Part shown: piece after piece, positions 42,749 to 53,200 of the stretch
Layout of the letters: the number at the start of each line of letters is the position of its first letter
How positions within the stretch are numbered: position 1 is the stretch's first letter
Assembly: GCA_029194675.1 (NCBI GenBank)
Contig: JARFXP010000002.1
Span: forward strand, 868,001-932,000
DNA: 64,000 bases
Reading direction: 5' to 3'
DNA from: Nitrospira sp.
GTDB taxonomy: Bacteria; Nitrospirota; Nitrospiria; Nitrospirales; Nitrospiraceae
The notes under the pieces: model-generated
Told to the model about the DNA's origin: nothing
Databases searched by the model: none
What the model saw: only the letters and a program-made list of their open reading frames with translations
Made by a program: the position numbers and the translations under genes

Positions 42749-42966
42749 ACAATTCTCCTCTAGGTCGGGGGATCGGCAACGTCACTGTGGTGGGAGACAG
42801 GGAGCCGTGGTCCCGGTTAAGCTGATTGGTCCTGCAGGATAGGCTAGGTCGTCATTATACATGGAAGGTCACGAAAGTAAAACCTGATTTTTGCATGATC
42901 CCGCGGGTGTGATTGTACCGGACTGGCATCCACTATCTATTCATTTAGCAGGCTGCGGTAAAACCC

Positions 42967-43100
42967 TCCGTTCATCCTTCGAGAGCCTCAGGACGAACGG
43001 GGCCGTCATTGAATGTACTGAAGTCTTCCGTTCGTGCTGAGCTTGTCGAAGCATGAGCCCTTCGATGAACTCAGGACAGGCTCTTCGAAGCACAGCCCCG
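42967..43100. repeat. Dispersed palindromic repeats (TTCGACAAGCTCAGC type)
   Basis: This part of the 470-base gap before the TIR gene holds several imperfect copies of the intergenic unit built on GAGCTTGTCGAAGCATGA and CCTTCGATGAACTCAGGACA, in both orientations, together with CCGTTCATCC and CGTTCGTGCTGA flanks. Related units recur at 45307-45383. They are typical of REP-like elements that scatter between genes. The rest of the gap shows no gene. Confidence 0.75.
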
Positions 43101-43219
43101 CGACCTGAAACAGATTCTAGACAGTGCTACGTACTCACGTTACACTTGGGTCCTTCTTGTTCCCAGACAACGGATCGTTGAGATGAAACTGCGTCGGTGA
43201 CAGAAATAGGGCTAGAGCC

Positions 43220-45151
43220 ATGAGTGACATCTTCATCAGTTACTCCAGCGAAGACAAGGGCCGAGTACAGGCCCTAGCGCGAGCCTTGGAACGGAAGGGA
43301 TGGTCGGTTTGGTGGGATCGGCGGATCCCTGCGGGTAAGTCGTTCGACGAGGTCATTCACGAGGCGTTGAAGGCTGCCAGGTCCGTCGTGGTGGTATGGA
43401 CCAACACCTCGGTGAAGAGTACCTGGGTGAAGAATGAATCGAGAAGTGGTTTGCGAAGGGGAATCCTCTTCCCGGTGATGTTGTTGGACGAGGTCGAGAT
43501 CCCGCTGGAATTTGAGCATCTGCAAGCTGCGCATTTGATGGACTGGCATCCGGACCAGGGCCATGCCGGCTTCGACCAGTTTATTGACGATATCGCCCAG
43601 CTGATCGGTACTCCGACGAACTCCGTGCTTCAACAACCGCCCGCAACCCAAGGCCAAGAGCCACTGCCTGCACCAACGAGCCCGACACCTGAACCGGACA
43701 GAGAGCCGCTCCCGCAGCATACCGACGATGTGGAACCAGCCGGCGGGCAGCTTGATGAGCAGCCGTCCACTCCGGACACCACCGTCACGGTAGTGAGCGC
43801 TGATGTGCCAACAGCCCCTGTGGGGCCTGGCGAGGAGCTACCGGCGGCATCATCGCCCCCAACGCCCCAGAGGGAGATGGCTGCCAAATCACGCAAGAGC
43901 AAGAGAAGGGGAACCAGACCGAGAGTGACTGGCGCCAAACAGCCCACCGTAGAGGCTCGCGCTGTGGCCCAGGACTTGGCGGGGGAGCCCCTTGTATCTC
44001 CGGAACCGACAGAGGGGGCCGAACTCATTCACACAGACCAATCAGCCGGTGCGGACTACTCGGACTATCCGACTCATCCGGTCGTATCGACATCGTCCTT
44101 CTCCGTTCTTCCTATTGGTCTTGGTCTGCTGGCAGCGATAGGTGCGCTCGCCTATTTTCTGATCTTTTCCAAAAGCCCTTCACCGCAATACCAGCCCACT
44201 ACGCAATCGACGAGCGCTCCTACTGAGGTGATGAGACCGCCCACTCAGTTCGTGCCTGTCGAACAGCCTCCGGTGGCGGCACCGCAAGCGAAACCCACCA
44301 CGACCCAAGCAACAACGGCTATCAAGACGACGGATACCAAGTCGCGGCAGACAGCCCGCCCTTCCAAGACACAAGAGCCGTCAACCCAGGCGACGGTTAC
44401 CAAGTCGCAACCAGCAGTCGACTCTCCGACGAATATCACCGGCAAGGACGGCGCGCCGATGGTGCTGATTCCTGCGGGAAAATTCTGGATGGGCTCGCCA
44501 GATAGTGAAGGACGCAAAGACGAACACCCGCGTCATCAGATCTATCTGGACGCCTTTTACATGGACAAGTTCGAAGTGACGGTCGCGAGATATACCGAAT
44601 TCGTGCGGGCGCAGAATAGGTCGAAACCTCACTATTGGGATCAGGTGGACACCAGAACGCATCGGAACCTGCCCGTCGTGGGGGTCGATTGGCATGATGC
44701 AAAGGCCTATTGCGAGTGGGCTGGGAAGCGACTACCTACGGAGGCGGAGTGGGAGAAGGCTGCTCGCGGAACGGATGGGCGAACATACCCATGGGGTAAC
44801 GAACAACCGACAGTGAGGCTTGCAAACTTCGGGCAACATTTCACAACCAACCTCTATGACGACCCCCTCGCACCGGTTGATAGTTACGAAGCGGGCAACA
44901 GTCCGTATGGACTCCACCATATGGCTGGTAACGTCTGGGAGTGGACGGCGGATTGGTATGACGAGAACTATTACAGGAAGGGTCCTGAGCGCAATCCGAC
45001 CGGGCCGGCTAACGGCAAGTCTCGGGTGGTGCGCGGTGGCTCCTGGTCCTGGGAACCGGCCGACGTGCGCTCCGCCTACCGGCAAAGGAACCTACCCACG
45101 GAACGGGGTAGCAATATTGGGTTCCGTTGCGCCCAGGACGTTCCGCAGTAA
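43220..45151 (+). CDS. TIR domain - transmembrane - formylglycine-enzyme-fold protein
   Basis: A 643-residue protein. Residues 1-130 form a TIR domain (DIFISYSSEDKGRVQALARAL, WWDRRIPAGKSF, VVVVWTNTS). A Pro/Thr-rich linker runs to about 290, one transmembrane helix spans about 294-316, and a second Thr/Gln-rich linker leads to a FGE-sulfatase (SUMF1-like) domain at about 405-640 (MVLIPAGKFWMGS, RLPTEAEWEKAARG, GNVWEWTADWY, RVVRGGSW, GFRCA). The TIR part faces the cytoplasm and the FGE fold the periplasm. After VVRGGSW the expected active-site cysteines of true formylglycine-generating enzymes are absent, so this domain probably binds rather than oxidises. Bacterial TIR domains often consume NAD+ or make signals in defence. 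No partner genes are adjacent. Confidence 0.85.
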   Translation: MSDIFISYSSEDKGRVQALARALERKGWSVWWDRRIPAGKSFDEVIHEALKAARSVVVVWTNTSVKSTWVKNESRSGLRRGILFPVMLLDEVEIPLEFEHLQAAHLMDWHPDQGHAGFDQFIDDIAQLIGTPTNSVLQQPPATQGQEPLPAPTSPTPEPDREPLPQHTDDVEPAGGQLDEQPSTPDTTVTVVSADVPTAPVGPGEELPAASSPPTPQREMAAKSRKSKRRGTRPRVTGAKQPTVEARAVAQDLAGEPLVSPEPTEGAELIHTDQSAGADYSDYPTHPVVSTSSFSVLPIGLGLLAAIGALAYFLIFSKSPSPQYQPTTQSTSAPTEVMRPPTQFVPVEQPPVAAPQAKPTTTQATTAIKTTDTKSRQTARPSKTQEPSTQATVTKSQPAVDSPTNITGKDGAPMVLIPAGKFWMGSPDSEGRKDEHPRHQIYLDAFYMDKFEVTVARYTEFVRAQNRSKPHYWDQVDTRTHRNLPVVGVDWHDAKAYCEWAGKRLPTEAEWEKAARGTDGRTYPWGNEQPTVRLANFGQHFTTNLYDDPLAPVDSYEAGNSPYGLHHMAGNVWEWTADWYDENYYRKGPERNPTGPANGKSRVVRGGSWSWEPADVRSAYRQRNLPTERGSNIGFRCAQDVPQ

Positions 45152-45306
45152 CCTTAATACACAAATACACAGCTCTTTTTCATTTTCTTCTGGTCTTGGT
45201 TATTTGTTTCTCGTTGTGAGGCATCGAATACTAGTCGGGGGTTCTCATGACCGAGGAAGGGACCGGCAGCCTTCTAGTATTGTGTCCCATAAATGCATTT
45301 GATAAT

Positions 45307-45383
45307 CCGGTCGCCCTGAGCCTGTCGAAGGGCGCAAGATTTCAGGCAGTTCCGTTCATGGTTCGACAGGCTCACCACGAACA
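45307..45383. repeat. Dispersed palindromic repeat pair
   Basis: In the 357-base gap between the TIR gene and hemE, the unit GCCCTGAGCCTGTCGAAGGGC (imperfect palindrome) is followed about 30 bases later by its inverted relative GTTCATGGTTCGACAGGCTC. They belong to the same family as the units at 42967-43100, so the TIR-FGE gene is flanked on both sides by this repeat. Nothing else is recognisable in the gap. Confidence 0.75.
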
Positions 45384-45509
45384 TATTTCCTGGACGCTAC
45401 ACTAGCCGCTGTTTCCGCAACAGATGCCGGTTGCGGCTGTTGTCTTGGCATGATGGCGGCAGGGTTGGAATTGACAGCTTCGCTGATGCGCCTCTAAAAT
45501 GCCGCTGCG

Positions 45510-46535
45510 ATGAACGACCGATTTCTTCGAGCCTGTCGCCGCGAACCAGTCGATTGCACGCCCGTATGGTTTATGCGCCAGGCAGGACGCTACATGTCCG
45601 AGTACCGGACGTTGCGCGCGAAGCATTCGATCCTCGAAATGTGCAAGACGCCGGAGCTTGCAGCCCAAGTCACTCTGCAGCCGATTGATCGGTTCCCGTT
45701 GGATGCCGCCATTATTTTTGCCGACATCCTGTTGCCGTTGGAACCGATGGGGATCAGCCTCGAGTTTGCCGCCGGGGAAGGGCCCGTCATTCACAATCCG
45801 GTTCGCGACCGAGCGGCGGTGGATCACCTCAAGGTCATCGACGGGGACGAACTGGAGTATGTGGCCCAGGCCATCCGCCAAGCGCGACGCGCCCTCGACG
45901 GACGAGTGCCGTTGATCGGGTTTGCCGGTGCGCCGTTTACGCTCGCGAGCTACGCCATTGAGGGCGGAGGGTCCCGCAACTATCTGCACACCAAGCAGAT
46001 GATGTATGGCGATCCCACCGCTTGGCATCGCCTCATGGACAAGTTCGCGCGCGTGCTCACCGGGTATCTCCGGCGACAGATCAAGGCGGGAGCTCAGGCC
46101 ATTCAACTCTTCGACAGCTGGGTCGGCTGTCTCTCGGCTGGCGACTATGCCGAATACGTCATGCCGCACGTCCAGCGGATTTTCGATGGGCTCAAGCGGG
46201 AAGGCGTGCCGATGATTCATTTTGGCACCGGCACCACGGCCATTCTGTGGCAGATGCGCGAGGCAGGTGGTGATGTCATCGGGGTCGACTGGCGGGTTCA
46301 CCTGGACGAGGCCTGGACCATGGTCGGGCATGATCGCGCCGTGCAGGGCAACCTAGATCCGCTCGTGCTGTTTGCGCCGCTCCACGAAATCGAACGTCGG
46401 GTGGAGGATATTTTACGGCGAGCGGGAGGGCGTCCCGGGCACATCTTCAACCTCGGTCACGGCATACTGCCCACAACACCGGTCGAACACGTGGCAGCGA
46501 CGATCGACATGGTGCACAAGCTCAGCCAACGATAA
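45510..46535 (+). CDS. hemE: Uroporphyrinogen decarboxylase
   Basis: A 341-residue cytoplasmic enzyme converting uroporphyrinogen III to coproporphyrinogen III by removing four carboxyl groups. The N-terminal signature PVWFMRQAGRYMSEYR with its substrate-binding Arg residues is intact, as are PLGISLEF-like EPMGISLEFAAGEGP, GFAGAPFTLASY and FNLGHGILP. Length is typical. It is followed 100 bases later by hemH, then hemG, a late haem synthesis cluster. Confidence 0.97.
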   Translation: MNDRFLRACRREPVDCTPVWFMRQAGRYMSEYRTLRAKHSILEMCKTPELAAQVTLQPIDRFPLDAAIIFADILLPLEPMGISLEFAAGEGPVIHNPVRDRAAVDHLKVIDGDELEYVAQAIRQARRALDGRVPLIGFAGAPFTLASYAIEGGGSRNYLHTKQMMYGDPTAWHRLMDKFARVLTGYLRRQIKAGAQAIQLFDSWVGCLSAGDYAEYVMPHVQRIFDGLKREGVPMIHFGTGTTAILWQMREAGGDVIGVDWRVHLDEAWTMVGHDRAVQGNLDPLVLFAPLHEIERRVEDILRRAGGRPGHIFNLGHGILPTTPVEHVAATIDMVHKLSQR

Positions 46536-46634
46536 AACAAGAGCGTATGGCTGATGAGGGAAAGCACATCCGTTCAGCGGCATCGTTCGTCTTATCATCC
46601 GCTATCATTCGGTAGCTATTGACCCTGAACCCCT

Positions 46635-47585
46635 ATGTCTGAATCGCAACGTCATACTGCAGTCCTGCTCATGGCCATGGGTGGACCCGATTGCTTGGAG
46701 AACGTCGAGCCGTTTTTGCGCGATGTGAGAGGTGGGCGGCCGACACCGCCGGAGCTCGTAGAGGAGATTCGTGAGCGATACCGTGTCACCGGGGGCAAGT
46801 CGCCGGCCGTCGGCATCACACAGGAAGTCGCGAAGAAACTTGAGCAACAACTGAATGAATCGGGTGATGGTCGATATCGAGTGTATGTTGGTTTGCGACA
46901 TTGGCATCCCTTCATCAAGGAAACGTATACCGAGCTGCTGAAGGAATCACCGGAACAGATCATCGCGGTCTGTATGGCTCCTCAACAGTCCTCCTTGAGC
47001 ACCGGCGCCTATCGGAGGAAAGTGGAAGAGGCCCGTGCCGAGTTGAGAGACTCGACCGAAGTAACGTATGTCGGCAGTTGGAACCGGCACCCTCGATTGA
47101 TCGCTGCGATCGTCGACAACATTCGGAAGGGGCTACTTGCATTTCCTGCCGATGCGCGAGCATCGGTGCCCGTGCTGTTTACTGCCCATAGTCTGCCGGA
47201 ACGGATCGTGGCAATGAAGGATCCCTATCCAGACGAGGTCAAGGGTACCGTTGAGGCTGTGACTCGATCCTTGGGGAACCAACCGACGTACTTCGCTTAT
47301 CAGAGCCAGGGGCGATCCAGTGAGCCGTGGCTTGGACCGACAGTTGAAGCCATGTTGGATACCATCCGGCAGAGAGGGCACCGGCACGTGCTGGTAGCCC
47401 CCATCGGATTTGTCTGCGATCATGTGGAAACGCTCTTCGATATTGATATCGAACTCAAGCAGCTCGCGGTGAACAAAGGCCTACAACTCCAACGCATGGC
47501 CATGTTGAACGATTCCCCCGCGCTCATCGCGACGTTACACGACGTGTTGACGGCACACGAATCGTCTCTCTGCATCCAGTCGTGA
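46635..47585 (+). CDS. hemH: Ferrochelatase
   Basis: A 316-residue enzyme that inserts Fe2+ into protoporphyrin IX (or acts on coproporphyrin in some lineages). VLLMAMGGPDCLENVEPFL opens the protein. CMAPQQSSLSTGAYRR and LFTAHSLPERIV hold the family motifs, the latter with the catalytic His. GFVCDHVETLFDIDIE is the C-terminal signature. Its stop overlaps the hemG start by four bases, indicating coupled translation. Confidence 0.96.
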   Translation: MSESQRHTAVLLMAMGGPDCLENVEPFLRDVRGGRPTPPELVEEIRERYRVTGGKSPAVGITQEVAKKLEQQLNESGDGRYRVYVGLRHWHPFIKETYTELLKESPEQIIAVCMAPQQSSLSTGAYRRKVEEARAELRDSTEVTYVGSWNRHPRLIAAIVDNIRKGLLAFPADARASVPVLFTAHSLPERIVAMKDPYPDEVKGTVEAVTRSLGNQPTYFAYQSQGRSSEPWLGPTVEAMLDTIRQRGHRHVLVAPIGFVCDHVETLFDIDIELKQLAVNKGLQLQRMAMLNDSPALIATLHDVLTAHESSLCIQS

Positions 47586-49057
47586 CTCGACCACGTACAG
47601 TCGTGATTGTAGGCGGCGGCATTTCCGGTCTGGCCACCGCGTTTTCGCTGCACGAGAAGGCCACCAAGGCAAACCTTCCTATCCATTGCACCGTCCTCGA
47701 ATCTGACCCATCCTGGGGAGGAAAGATCGTCACGCACCGGATCGGCGAGATAGTCACAGAAGCCGGACCGGACTCCTTCCTTTCTCAAAAAGAGGCAGGC
47801 CTCGATCTCTGCCTGAAGCTTGGCCTTGCCGACCAACTCATCAATACCAATGCCACGGCCAAGAAAGCCTCTGTGCTCTATGGCGGGCGGCTGCATGACT
47901 TACCAGAGGGACTGCTCTCTTTCGTTCCGAAGCAACTGGGGTCGTTCTTTCGAAGCGGTCTACTCACGTGGACAGGGTTGGCGCGTATGGGGCTGGAGAT
48001 CGCTGTTCCACGAGGTCCTTCAACGGGCGATGAATCGTTGGGCGCCTTTCTTCGCCGTCGGTTTGGGGCGCAAGCGTATGAGCGGGTCTTGGAACCGCTG
48101 ATGGCAGGAATCTATGCGGGAGACGCCGAGCAAATGAGTCTGCGAGCCACGTTCCCGCGGTTTTTTGAGCTGGAGCAACGGCATGGCAGCATCATTCGCG
48201 GCATGATGGCAACCAAGAAAGCCGCTTCATCAGTTTCGACAGATCAACCAAGACGGACGATGTTTGTCAGTTTAAAGAATGGCCTCAGCGATTTAGTGAC
48301 CGCCTTGACGAGTCGGTTGACGCAGCAGGGGGTTGAGTTGCGCATGGGAGCTCGAGTCGAGGCCCTCAGAGTGAGGTCGCATGAGCTCGGCCGCTGGATG
48401 TACGACCTTGTGTTGCAAGATGGATCGGCACTTTCTGCGGAAAGCGTGGTCCTTGCAACCCCTGCGTATGTATCAGCGGACCTGGTGCGTCCGTTGTCGC
48501 CGATAGCCGGCGGGTTATTGGACATGATTCCCTATGCGTCCACTGCAACAATTGCGATGGCATTGCCACGGACTCTGACGACTGCGATAGAAGGATTCGG
48601 ATTTATCGTGCCGCGAACGGAGCAGCGTCATCTAATCGCCGCAACGTGGACCTCGCTCAAGTGGCCGCATCGTGCCCCGGCAGATCAGCTCTTGCTGCGC
48701 TGCTATGTCGGTGGAGTAGGGCGAGAAGAGATTCTGCGATTGGACGACGAGCAATTGACGGCGAAAGTCCGCGCCGAACTGTCCGCGCTGTGCGGCATCA
48801 GAGCAGAGCCGAGTTACAGTGAAGTGAATCGCTGGTGGAAGGGGATGCCGCAGTACACGCTGGGCCACCTCGATCGATTGGCGCAACTCGATGCGGCGGT
48901 GAGCCGCTATCCAGGACTTGTGCTTACCGGAGCCGGCTATCGCGGAGTCGGCATCCCCGACTGCATTCGTGATGGAGCTGTGGCGGCCGAGCGGGTGGTG
49001 CAGGATCTTTTAGGCAACATCGATGTGGTCAGACGATCAACCATGGAAATAGGGTGA
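47582..49057 (+). CDS. hemG: Protoporphyrinogen/coproporphyrinogen oxidase, HemY type
   Basis: A 491-residue FAD enzyme starting at GTG 47582. The FAD-binding GGGISGLATAFSLHEK lies at the start, with SDPSWGGKI after it. EAGPDSFLSQK, MAGIYAGDAEQMSLRATFPR and the C-terminal GAGYRGVGIPDCIRDG are the expected family blocks. It oxidises the porphyrinogen ring in the step before or around ferrochelatase. With hemE and hemH it completes a three-gene haem block. The oxygen-dependent class is usual for this fold. Confidence 0.93.
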   Translation: MTRPRTVVIVGGGISGLATAFSLHEKATKANLPIHCTVLESDPSWGGKIVTHRIGEIVTEAGPDSFLSQKEAGLDLCLKLGLADQLINTNATAKKASVLYGGRLHDLPEGLLSFVPKQLGSFFRSGLLTWTGLARMGLEIAVPRGPSTGDESLGAFLRRRFGAQAYERVLEPLMAGIYAGDAEQMSLRATFPRFFELEQRHGSIIRGMMATKKAASSVSTDQPRRTMFVSLKNGLSDLVTALTSRLTQQGVELRMGARVEALRVRSHELGRWMYDLVLQDGSALSAESVVLATPAYVSADLVRPLSPIAGGLLDMIPYASTATIAMALPRTLTTAIEGFGFIVPRTEQRHLIAATWTSLKWPHRAPADQLLLRCYVGGVGREEILRLDDEQLTAKVRAELSALCGIRAEPSYSEVNRWWKGMPQYTLGHLDRLAQLDAAVSRYPGLVLTGAGYRGVGIPDCIRDGAVAAERVVQDLLGNIDVVRRSTMEIG

Positions 49058-49096
49058 GCGTAAGGCCAAGGTCGAGATCTGGCGATTGTCGATGAC

Positions 49097-49825
49097 TTAT
49101 GGAAGGATAATGGCCTGCTGCGGGTAGCCTAGTTCCTTCAGCACGACTTCCAACGCGTCGACCATCGGTGGTGGGCCACAGAGGAAAATGCAGGTGTCGG
49201 CAGCTGGAGCAGGAAGATGGCGCCGAAGTATTTCAGGGGTGACGCGACCTGTACTACCTGTCCATTTGGGAGGCGGCTGCTCCAAGACGTGGTGGCAGTG
49301 AAAGCTCGGCGAGTCTCGGACATTGCGTTCCCACTCCTGTCGGAGGATGATGTCCGATTCGGTTTTGTTGGCAAAGATCAGGAATAACTCCGCATCGATC
49401 TTGTTGATCAGAATCCAGCGAATGATGGAGATCATCGGCGTAATCCCGGTGCCTCCCGCCACAAATCCCACTCGCTTCGCCATTCCATCGACCCAATGCC
49501 CACCGGTGTTCGGCCCGCTCATCAACACGGTATCTCCGATCCGCTGATCGTGCAGGTATTTCGAGACGGAACCAGCATCATAGCGCTTGACCGTCAGATC
49601 GAAGGAACCCGTCGTGCCGACAAGCGACGAGGGAGTGTATGGCCGCTTGACCTGTTTGTCGTTGATCCCTGCATGAACGTAGAGAAAATCGCCGGGCAAC
49701 ATATCCAGCGTCGCATCGACAGGAAGCTCGAAGCGGAACGTCTTCGTGTCATGGGTGTCCGGTTCGATTGCAACTAGCTTGTACGGAGTGGGGGTTTTGG
49801 TCTTGATGCAGGTGATGGTGTCCAC
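49097..49825 (-). CDS. FAD/NAD(P)H-dependent reductase of the ferredoxin/cytochrome-b5 reductase family
   Basis: A 242-residue flavoprotein. RPYTPSS (residues about 61-67) binds FAD, GGTGITPMISIIRW binds the pyridine nucleotide, and CGPPPMVDALE is the C-terminal nicotinamide motif. No iron-sulfur cysteines are present, so it is a simple two-domain reductase passing electrons from NAD(P)H to a protein acceptor. It is convergent with hemG. A role as electron donor to the desaturase or to haem enzymes is possible but unsupported. Confidence 0.9.
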   Translation of the reverse strand: MDTITCIKTKTPTPYKLVAIEPDTHDTKTFRFELPVDATLDMLPGDFLYVHAGINDKQVKRPYTPSSLVGTTGSFDLTVKRYDAGSVSKYLHDQRIGDTVLMSGPNTGGHWVDGMAKRVGFVAGGTGITPMISIIRWILINKIDAELFLIFANKTESDIILRQEWERNVRDSPSFHCHHVLEQPPPKWTGSTGRVTPEILRRHLPAPAADTCIFLCGPPPMVDALEVVLKELGYPQQAIILP

Positions 49826-50081
49826 GGTGGCGCATTTTATGCGATCGCAATGATCGGTGCAACGTCAGAGTCTTGATGACGAGCGAAAAATAGCAGAAGT
49901 CGTTCGCGGATCCAGCGAGACATTCAATCACAGTCCATCCGGATTGTGGCCGGTCTCCACCACTACCGTCGGGTCAATCATGCGTCCATAGGTCGAGGGA
50001 AACTTGATGCCGTGCCGCCAAGAGAAAAGAAGGCCGTAGAGCAAGATTGGACAGGACGACTCAAGAAAGTGAATCAGAACT

Positions 50082-50128
50082 GATACAGATCGTATCGGAA
50101 CCGATACAGCCCAATGGGCTGAGATACG
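50082..50128. promoter_or_regulatory. Iterated GATAC half-sites and palindromes upstream of the 1252-aa gene
   Basis: In the 440-base gap before 50270, GATAC or its complement GTATC occurs at 50082, 50092, 50103 and 50124. The second and third form a palindrome, GTATCGG-AA-CCGATAC (50092-50107). It is followed directly by CAGCCC-AAT-GGGCTG (50107-50121). The roughly 10-base spacing of the half-sites suits a protein binding along one face of DNA. An extended -10-like TGCTATACT lies about 50 bases farther on. The remainder of the gap is featureless. Confidence 0.45.
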
Positions 50129-50269
50129 CCGTTTGTTGAATCTAGCCCCTGCACTGGCTTGGAATGCTATACTTTACCCGGCTATCCCTAAGTAGTCCAA
50201 CGTGGTATAAGAATTGCGCTTGGCATCGTTTTATTGGCACTTCATGAGGGTCCCATACATCGTGAGCGC

Positions 50270-53200
50270 ATGATGCGAGGATTTAACATATTCCCTCCTC
50301 GGTCACCATCCGAAACGAACAGCGTGACCAGAGTGGTGTTTGGTGTGGTGCTTCTTGTCCTCGGACTCTGTGGAGTCGGGTATTGGAGATACGTTGAAAC
50401 AGAGACCCTCCACTTACAAGAGCGCAATTTCCGGGCTTTAACGGTCACCAGCCGCGCCTTAGGAACGATGGTGGCCAATTGTGGAACCGCGCTCAAGTCT
50501 GTGATCGAGGGCGAACCATCCTGTAACGACTCACCCTGTCAGGACAAGGCGGTCCGCAAGGAGGCCTATAGGAAGGCCGTGCAAGCACTGCCGGACCTTC
50601 GGGATGTGACAATTGCCGAAGAGACCAAAGATATCGATGGATTCGCCGCCAAGTTCATCTACCCAAACGGCGTCTCCTCCATCAAATTGACGTACGTGCA
50701 TCAAGATCGCGCAAGGCCGATACAGACCAGATGGAAGATCACCGCCGTGATGGATATCGGCACGATCATGAAGCAATTGGTGACCGAGGATATCTTTTCA
50801 GATGTGCTGTTGGCTGAGCGCACGGGACGGGTTCTGTACCATCATCCGTCCACGCGAGATCCTTCCGGGTTTGAATTCGAGGATGTCTCGGCCCTCCTGT
50901 ACAGGGGCAATGATTCGGAGTCGAAAAATGGTGGTGCAGAGAAAGATGGGGCCGGAGCGTTGGTTTCAAAGCTCCCGCTGTTCAACGAGGCGCCCATCGG
51001 CGGGATAGCCCATGCGATATTTGCCCAGGCGATGGATCTGCTTGCCGATCCGGAAACGGCTCAAACATTGATTCTCGTGGGCATTGTTCCCGCCGGGCAA
51101 TTCTATGCCGAGGCTCGTGCCATACCGCTCAATCCTCTTCTGCTCATAGCCGGGCTGTTGCTCGTTCTCTTCTTTGTGCTGCCGTACGTCAAGCTGCGAA
51201 CAAATGTGCCGACTGAACGACTGACTCCCATCTCCATTGTCGTGCTGATCGTTTTCTCGCTCCTGGGAGTCGCCGTGCTGACGTTCGGTCTGGCCGATAT
51301 CGCGACGTACCACAATTTGGAGCAACACTTGGATACACGATTGGAGGCGGTCTCAAAAGAAATTAGGAAGCAGTTTAAGGCCAATGTGGAGCTGGGCTTG
51401 CAACAACTGGATGTGTTCGACGAATCGTGCAATGCGGTGTCGGATTGTCGGCGCAGACTAACACGTGAACCAGCGGAACCACAGTTGGCACAACGCTTGT
51501 GCATAGGAATGAAGACGGGCGGTCAAGAGAAAGGGTTTGCTTTCTTCCCGACGACGTCCGACGATTGCTCGGCGGATCATAACGACAATCGCGATGTGCA
51601 AATCGTCTATCCTGACGTCAAGGCCGTGTTTTGGGTGGGATCGAGTGGAGAACTTAAGATCATCCGGTCACGCGAACCGCATCCATGGAAATACGTGAAT
51701 CTCCAAGAGCGACAGTATGTGCGGCGCATCCTGGCTGATGAAACAGTGATCCGTGAACAGGATGGACAAAAGTTCTGGATTGAGCCCATTTTTTCCCGGA
51801 CCACCGGCGGCAACGCCGCGGTGCTTTCGAGGAAAAGCACGGCATTCGCTGAAGGTCGAAATCCCGGTCGGCCTATCGTGGCGGGGCTGGAAGTCAAATT
51901 GCCTTCGGTTACGGGTGCCGGCGTGCCTCCTGGATTGGGGTTTGCCGTGATCAATCAGGAGGGGGATGTCCTCTTTCACTCGGATCCCCGGCGGAATCTG
52001 CGCGAGAACTTGTTCGAGGAGACCGATAGAGACGGACGCCTTCGACAGGCCGTCTTTGCCCACGCGACGACTCAATTTGATGGGCGCTACTGGGGAAAGG
52101 ATCGGCACTTCCATATCGCTCCTCTTTTTCTTGAGGCAGAGTTCATTGAACCTTCCGATGTGTACTGGTCGCTGGTGACCTACTGGGACACAGATATGTT
52201 GCGGGTTTTGAATCTTCGTGCCCTCTATTCAAGCGGTGTCTTGTTCTTCCTCTATGCGATCATCGCATTGAGCATCGGAATCGTGGGATGGTGGATGTAT
52301 TCGCGCACGAATGAGGCAACGTATCGATGGGTGTCGCCACAGTCGCAGCCTTTGCATCGCTATGAGATGGCCATCGGATTGTTCGTTGTTTCGTTGGGCG
52401 CAGTGGGCATCTGGTACGCGCGCCCTCATTCCTACTCGGACATGTTGTTGTGGGGACTGCTGCCGGCGCTTGTCGCGGCGGTGGTGTCGGTCACTCATGT
52501 CAACGCCGATGCTATCCGTAAGGACAAGACAGATGTGTCGGCCCGACGGAGGTATCGCCGGTTCTATGCGCTGGTGGTGACGCTGATATTGGTGGCTTTT
52601 GTGATGATACCGGCGTTGGTGATCTTTCGAGTGGCGGTGGATGTGGAGTGGCGGCTCTTGACGAAGTTCGCTCAGGTCGATCTTATCCGTGATCGCGCGT
52701 TTCAAGCTCAAGGGGTTCGGGATTTCCATGCTCCTGCGTTATTCCACGAAGCAAACCACGATGGCGAGGTTCGAACGGATTTCCTCCTGGATTTTTCAGG
52801 CTTGAATTATGTGTATGCCGATTTTCCGTTCCAAAGCTGTTGGCGGAACAGTAAGGAAAGCGAGAATTGTGGCTCAGCTTCGAGACCCGCGGTCCAACGA
52901 GGGGATGAACGTCTGATTCGATGGTTGTATCACATCATTGATAGACCTCGATTCGGCCAGAGCGGGGCAGAGACCGACATGTTCCTGGAAGAGCCTGAAC
53001 GGTGGCACGAATCAGAGCGCGGAACGTTGGGGCTCATAGACCGCTCTCAGGGGACCACCTCCCCAATCAGCCTGTATTCGCAAATCCCTCCAGCCGTCCC
53101 GCAGTGGCTCTATTCGTTGTTGGTCTTTGGCGGCCTGGTTCCCTTGGTGGCGCTCCGGGTCAAGATGACCTATGTTTTCGCCGCAGTCCTCTGTGCGCTG

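Noticed and set aside
50150..50190. A sigma-54 promoter (CTGGCTTGGAATGCT) before the 1252-aa gene
   Set aside because: The distance between GG and GC is eight bases rather than ten, so it does not meet the -24/-12 rule.
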